Source: Megaustenia siamemsis (taxonomy: Eukaryota; Mollusca; Gastropoda; Stylommatophora; Ariophantidae). From it: a DNA stretch of 64,000 nt. The notes beneath the pieces were generated by a model that saw only the letters and a list, made by a program, of their open reading frames with translations, ran no database searches and was not told the origin of the DNA. Below, one piece after another: positions 60,140-64,000 of this stretch. Location of the stretch: NCBI GenBank assembly GCA_032433765.1, contig JAVIAB010000160.1:19071549-19135548 (forward strand), in the 5' to 3' direction. The position numbers and the translations under genes were made by a program. How positions within the stretch are numbered: position 1 is the stretch's first letter; every line of letters begins with the position of its first letter.

Positions 60140-60700
60140 TAAAAAAGGAGCCTGTCGTGAAATACTCTTATTTGGCTTCCGCAGCGTTTGTCCTATCAAG
60201 CGCCATCGTCTTCGTTGTATCTCTTTGTCCACTCTAGTATTTGACTGGTAAAAAAATAAAGTGAAGTACCCCGTCACGCCAAGTGGCGTATAGGGAAATA
60301 TGGTGTTAGTGACAATAAATTTTACAGACCTTCAGCACATGATTTTTGGGGTAATGTGGTCGGTATTACGCCCGTGCCGCTTTACTTTCTCAGAAAAAAA
60401 TCCGGTACCCATTAAAGGCTGGGTGAACCGGAAGCCGTCGGTTGGGATCGAACCCTACCTCTTGTCCTTTGTATCCAGGTCACTAACCACAGAGCTATCG
60501 CGGCTCAGTATTTGACTGGTCTTCTATCTACCTTTTTAGCTCTCTGTGGAGAATAGGTCTTCAACAAACACTTTCCAAGTCGATTTGACTGGTACTTTTC
60601 TAAAATTCTACTTAAGTGATATTTTTGTCCTGCCATTTCCATCCTGTTATTCGGCGCAGTCATCCATTAATGAAGATCTGTAGTTATTATGTATCTTGAT
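60140..60700 (-). pseudogene. LINE-E 3' region split by SINE-1
   Basis: Minus strand, collinear with 24255-24620. Parts are 60140-60249 and 60507-60700, with the LINE-E motif gaataggtcttcaacaaaca near 60550. Decayed; no open frame. Confidence 0.75.
60250..60506 (-). mobile_element. SINE-1, full length with perfect 14-bp duplication, inserted in LINE-E
   Basis: agtatttgactggt at 60236-60249 and 60507-60520 flanks it exactly. Head and B box (gggttcgatcccaaccgacg) are on the minus strand. The 3' end is cgtgacggggtacttcactt, then a T-rich run. Confidence 0.95.
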
Positions 60701-60811
60701 AAGCAATTCTCAATAATTTAAAACTGTATAACTAGATAGACCTTGACGAAAGTAATAAAAAAAAATACATCATTCGTGTATGTACGCCAATTATTTTTTT
60801 TAAAGGTTCAT

Positions 60812-61290
60812 CATCATCATCAAGTGCCGTCTCCGCATCGAAGGTTGGCTACCATAGAGCGCCATTCCACTCTGTCTCTTACTTTGATGGTGCAGATTGT
60901 CATAGGTTGACTTGCCCATCTTTTGATTTTACTCGTCCATGTTAGTCTTGGTCTGCCTCTGCCTCTTTTACCTTGTATTTTCCTTTCCAATATTACTTTT
61001 ATTAGGCTGTTTTGTCTTTTAACATGCCCCAAAAATTTCATTTGTCTTGTTCTAATTGTGTTTAGTAGTTCTCTTTTCATTTTTAGTTGTTTTAAAACTT
61101 CATCGTTTGTTTTCTTTTCATCCAATTCTACGTATTCTTCTATAGATCTACATTTCAATGGCTTCAATTTTATGTTCTGTTTTCTCGTCTAATGTCCATG
61201 TTTCTGCACCATACAGGAATATTGAGAAGATGTAACATTTTGCTATTCTTAGTTTTAGCCCTGGTGTTATTTGTTTTGATGTTAGAAATA
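60812..61290 (-). pseudogene. LINE-A 3' end
   Basis: Minus strand, open for about 115 codons: LDEKKTNDEVLKQLKMKRE, TRQMKFLGHVKRQNSLIKVI, GKIQGKRGRGRPRLTW, VRDRVEW, GDGT with a gatgatgatga tail. Upstream reads LFYGAETWTLDEKTE-like sequence. 5'-truncated near 61290. Confidence 0.9.
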
Positions 61291-61354
61291 TTAAAAAGTT
61301 ATGAATTTTTAAATCTTTTGTTTCCTTTTACTACGATTTTGTAATTATTTTTTT

Positions 61355-61388
61355 ATATATTTTTTTTTTTGGGGGGGGGGGGGGGGTG
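61355..61388. repeat. Poly-T followed by poly-G
   Basis: About 13 T then about 18 G, a strand-asymmetric homopolymer junction. Confidence 0.9.
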
Positions 61389-61544
61389 TCAAATCGGCTA
61401 AACAACACTGGAGGTATCGATATTAGGGTCGCATCCAGGTCACGCCCCACTCATATGTGGACGAGATGCGTATGACGTCAGTTAATTAGTGGTGAATAAT
61501 TTAAAAACAAAGCAGCAGTAAATTTAAAAAACCTGGACAAAATA

Positions 61545-61945
61545 TGGAAATCAATAATACTAAACAAAGAAATCTGAACTTAGAATGGAAATAAAAAAAG
61601 ACTAAACAAAAAAATCTAAACTTAGAATAGCAATAAAAAATACTAAGCAAGAATTGTAAACTTAGAATAGAAATCAAAAATACTAAACACAAAATCTAAA
61701 CTTAGAATGGAAATCAAAAATACTAAACAACAAACCTAAACTTAGAATGGAAATCACAAATACTAAACAACAAATCTAAACTTAGAATGGAAATCACAAA
61801 TACTAAACAACAAATCTAAACTTAGAATGGAAATCACAAATACTAAACAACAAATCTAAACTTAGAATGGAAATCACAAATACTAAACAACAAATCTAAA
61901 CTTAGAATGGAAATCACAAATACTAAACAACAAATCTAAATTTAG
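61545..61945. repeat. 40-bp minisatellite, about 10 units
   Basis: Unit taaacttagaatggaaatca plus caaatactaaacaacaaatc; the first units (61545-61690) are shortened and diverged. Confidence 0.93.
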
Positions 61946-62330
61946 AATGTTCAACTCCAACATATTATCAACTCGTACCTCCGTATGTGAATCCTGGAAA
62001 ACAACAAAAGAGATGGAGAGAAAAAAAATAACGTTTTTGATGACAAATGCCTAAGGATACTCAATGTCCAATGGAATGAATTCAAGACTGAAATTGAGAT
62101 AAGAGAAATGGCCATGCAACCACATCTTTTCCTCAATTAAGAAGAGAACATGGACATGTATCGCACATATGCTGAGAATAGAAAGAAATCATTTAAAGAG
62201 AAGCTTTTCTATGTGAAACATCAAGATAGAGGAAAAAGAAAGAAGACATAGAAGGACATTAAAAAGAACACTTATTAGAAAAGTGAAGTTGGCAGGCATA
62301 TACTGATTAGCTAAGATGGAACATATCGAC
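61946..62330 (+). pseudogene. LINE-H C-terminal fragment, decayed
   Basis: Reads CESWKTTKEMER, INVFDDKCLRILNVQWNEF, then EIEIRE, a YGSETW-N-CLR-IL-W-type block of a non-LTR ORF2 C-terminus, followed by decayed sequence. No tail identified. Confidence 0.5.
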
Positions 62331-62477
62331 AAGAATAGAGACGGACAGCAAAAAAACTTTGAAGCCCTGGTCAGCGGCGGTGGAAGGATCACGATGAAGT
62401 ATAAAAAAAATGCGAGGTTATTTAATTGCAACAAATTGGCTCCTTTGATCATCGTGAAATTTACAACATTTTTGTAG
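62331..62477. other. Unassigned DNA
   Basis: No recognised feature. Confidence 0.4.
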
Positions 62478-63018
62478 AAATTGGGCACAATAATAAAGTA
62501 AGACGGGCCACAGAAGTAAAAAAAAAAACAGAATAGCTCAGGCCAAAATAGCATTTCAGAAAATGTAAAACGTCTTATGCAAGAAATCTATGTCAATAAA
62601 TAGAGAAAGAGAGTTCATCGGTGCTATATAGAGTCAATTCTGACACATGGAAGCGAACCATGGACAGTAAACAAACAAATGAAAATACAATTAGAGGCCA
62701 CAGAGATGGGGTATCCCAGAAGAATGTCGAAAGTTCCCTGGACAGCTAAAAAGACCAACGAGGAAAAAAAAATACATCAGAAAACAAGCAACGTTTTTCG
62801 GGGACGTCATGAGAAGAGAAAAGTTACAATACTTAGTTACAACTGGCAAAATAAAAGGAAAGAGAGATCGCGGACGACAAAGAGAGGAAATACTAGATAG
62901 CTTCATGTCATTGCATGGAAGGCAGTCAACAACAGAATTGATACGATGCACGGTGGCTAGGAGATTATGGAAGGACATGATCGCCTACGCCAACCGGTAT
63001 ATTTGATGATGATGATGG
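62478..63018 (+). pseudogene. LINE-D 3' region
   Basis: Contains a LGTIIK-like start, a THGSEPWTVNKQMK block, LEATEMGYPRRMSKVPWTAK, a FGDVMRREKLQYLVT block, GKIKGKRDRGRQREEILDSF, then ARRLWKDMIAYANRY and a gatgatgatgatgg tail. Decayed but collinear with 43990-44372. Confidence 0.88.
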
Positions 63019-63290
63019 TGTAACAATGAACACCGAATCTAAATATCAATGTTACTTGACAGCTACATGGATGATTTATTGGCAATGTTATCAAATTCAT
63101 CATTTTAATTCTCCGAGACAGATTACGCAAGCCCTTTTCTATGGCTGAGAGAGCCCGGTCTATTTAATAGCCAATGGGAAACAACGATAGCAAGAAATTA
63201 GCTCTCGATATCACCCTGAAATTTATCACACTTTACTTGTACTTTTTACCAATGGACGCTGAATTTAAGGAACTATACTATATTTTAAGG
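63019..63290. other. Unassigned DNA
   Basis: No recognised feature. Confidence 0.4.
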
Positions 63291-63452
63291 GAGCCGCGAT
63301 AGCTCAGCGTTTATGGAACTGGACTACAATGGACAAGGGTAGGGTTCGATCCAACCGATGGTTTTCGGTTCACCCAGCCATTAATGGGTACCGGATTTTT
63401 TTCTGGAAAAGTAAACGGCATGGACGTAATACCGATCACATTACGGATCTGT
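63291..63452 (+). mobile_element. SINE-1, plus strand, 3'-truncated
   Basis: gggagccgcgatagctcagc head, gggttcgatccaaccgatgg B box, then body to cgtaataccgatcacattac. The final third is absent. Several substitutions show it is older. Confidence 0.88.
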
Positions 63453-63599
63453 AAGACGACACCAAAGAAGTGCATGTGCATTTACAGTACGCTCGGCAGG
63501 CAGAATAGTTTACGAAGACAGTGGTGCATACGTCATCACCACGAGTAGAATGACAATGGAGGTGATGGCAGTGACCAAGGCATTCAAATAGTTAGTCAC

Positions 63600-64000
63600 A
63601 AGACTACACCCACGCATGTATACTGAGTGATTCGATGAGCTTGATAAAAAAGTGGAGGCGGGCTCTGTACGCATGCAATGGGTAGAGTCGTTGCAGAAAT
63701 CCAAAATACGTAAGGTCACCTTTGTCTTTGTCCTAGACATGCGGGAGTACGGGGAAATGAAAGAGCGGACAGGTTGGCTAGCTGCGCTGTCGTTGAGGAC
63801 GGGCAACCAATGGATCGGGTGGACATCATCAGTGTCCTCCGAGATGTGGGAAGAGCACAGGACTTCGACAAACACAGATCCACGTCACTTCTTCGGATGA
63901 TGGAAATGGGAGTTAAGATGGGCACAGCCAGAAACGAAAAACTTAGTGGCCGTGTAAAAAGACTTATCAACCAACATAGAACTGGAATCGTCAGTCGCTG
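63600..64000 (+). pseudogene. LINE-R RNase H-bearing element, copy 3, cut by window end
   Basis: Carries, across one frame change, VESLQKSKIRKVTF and then RHAGVRGNERADRLASCAVV, the clearest RNase H C-terminal signature of the three copies, followed by GRAQDF and TARNEKLSGRVKRLINQHRT. Here the word gatgggagttaa is present about twice. The element continues beyond 64000. Confidence 0.82.

Overview
This window looks like non-genic, repeat-packed DNA from an animal nuclear genome. There is no bacterial gene architecture and I found no intact host gene, tRNA or rRNA gene. Broken non-LTR retrotransposons of several families, tRNA-headed SINEs with target-site duplications and long micro/minisatellite arrays all point to a metazoan. 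A lophotrochozoan, probably a mollusc, is my best guess from the retrotransposon families; this rests on recall of similar sequences and is not proven here.

Layout. 0-6.8 kb: SINE ends, an (ACY)n tract, retrotransposon fragments and a 1.5-kb 58-bp minisatellite. 6.8-10.4 kb: large (TSTG)n, GA and GAA/GAT tracts. 10.6-18.2 kb: retrotransposon ends and a fossil minus-strand gene copy (12.95-15.37 kb) belonging to a widespread but unnamed invertebrate protein family, interrupted by a 57-bp array and a SINE. 18.5-26.5 kb: mainly simple repeats and minisatellites. 26.6-34.5 kb: SINEs, a long I-like retrotransposon (29.7-32.2 kb, minus) and RTE-like fragments. 35.2-37.1 kb: the best preserved RTE-like element (minus). 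37-48 kb: mixed fragments, SINEs and arrays. 48.3-50.3 kb: a second long RTE-like copy (plus). 50-64 kb: more arrays, RTE-like fragments, nested SINE insertions and a partial RNase H-bearing element cut by the window end.

Family labels used here are local. LINE-A, B, C and D are RTE-like, with A, B and D ending in short GAT-rich tails. LINE-E ends in a 'tatgctccacagggagctg' motif. LINE-R and LINE-I encode RNase H. LINE-F, G and H are small C-terminal fragments. SINE-1, SINE-2 and further tRNA-like heads are tRNA-derived, and R3 and U1 are short dispersed repeats of unknown class.

The most striking pattern is that at least eight tandem arrays are amplified pieces of dispersed elements. Their units (58, 57, 39, 38, 33, 20, 19 and 12 bp) match a segment of a retrotransposon or fossil coding sequence. 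For seven of them, copies elsewhere in this same window carry the segment unexpanded. The window therefore records repeated local birth of minisatellites inside dead mobile elements. Good secondary findings are the reconstruction of the fossil gene, SINE-1 copies with 12-14-bp duplications and a T-run tail, and catalytic-residue losses in the two longest reverse transcriptases.
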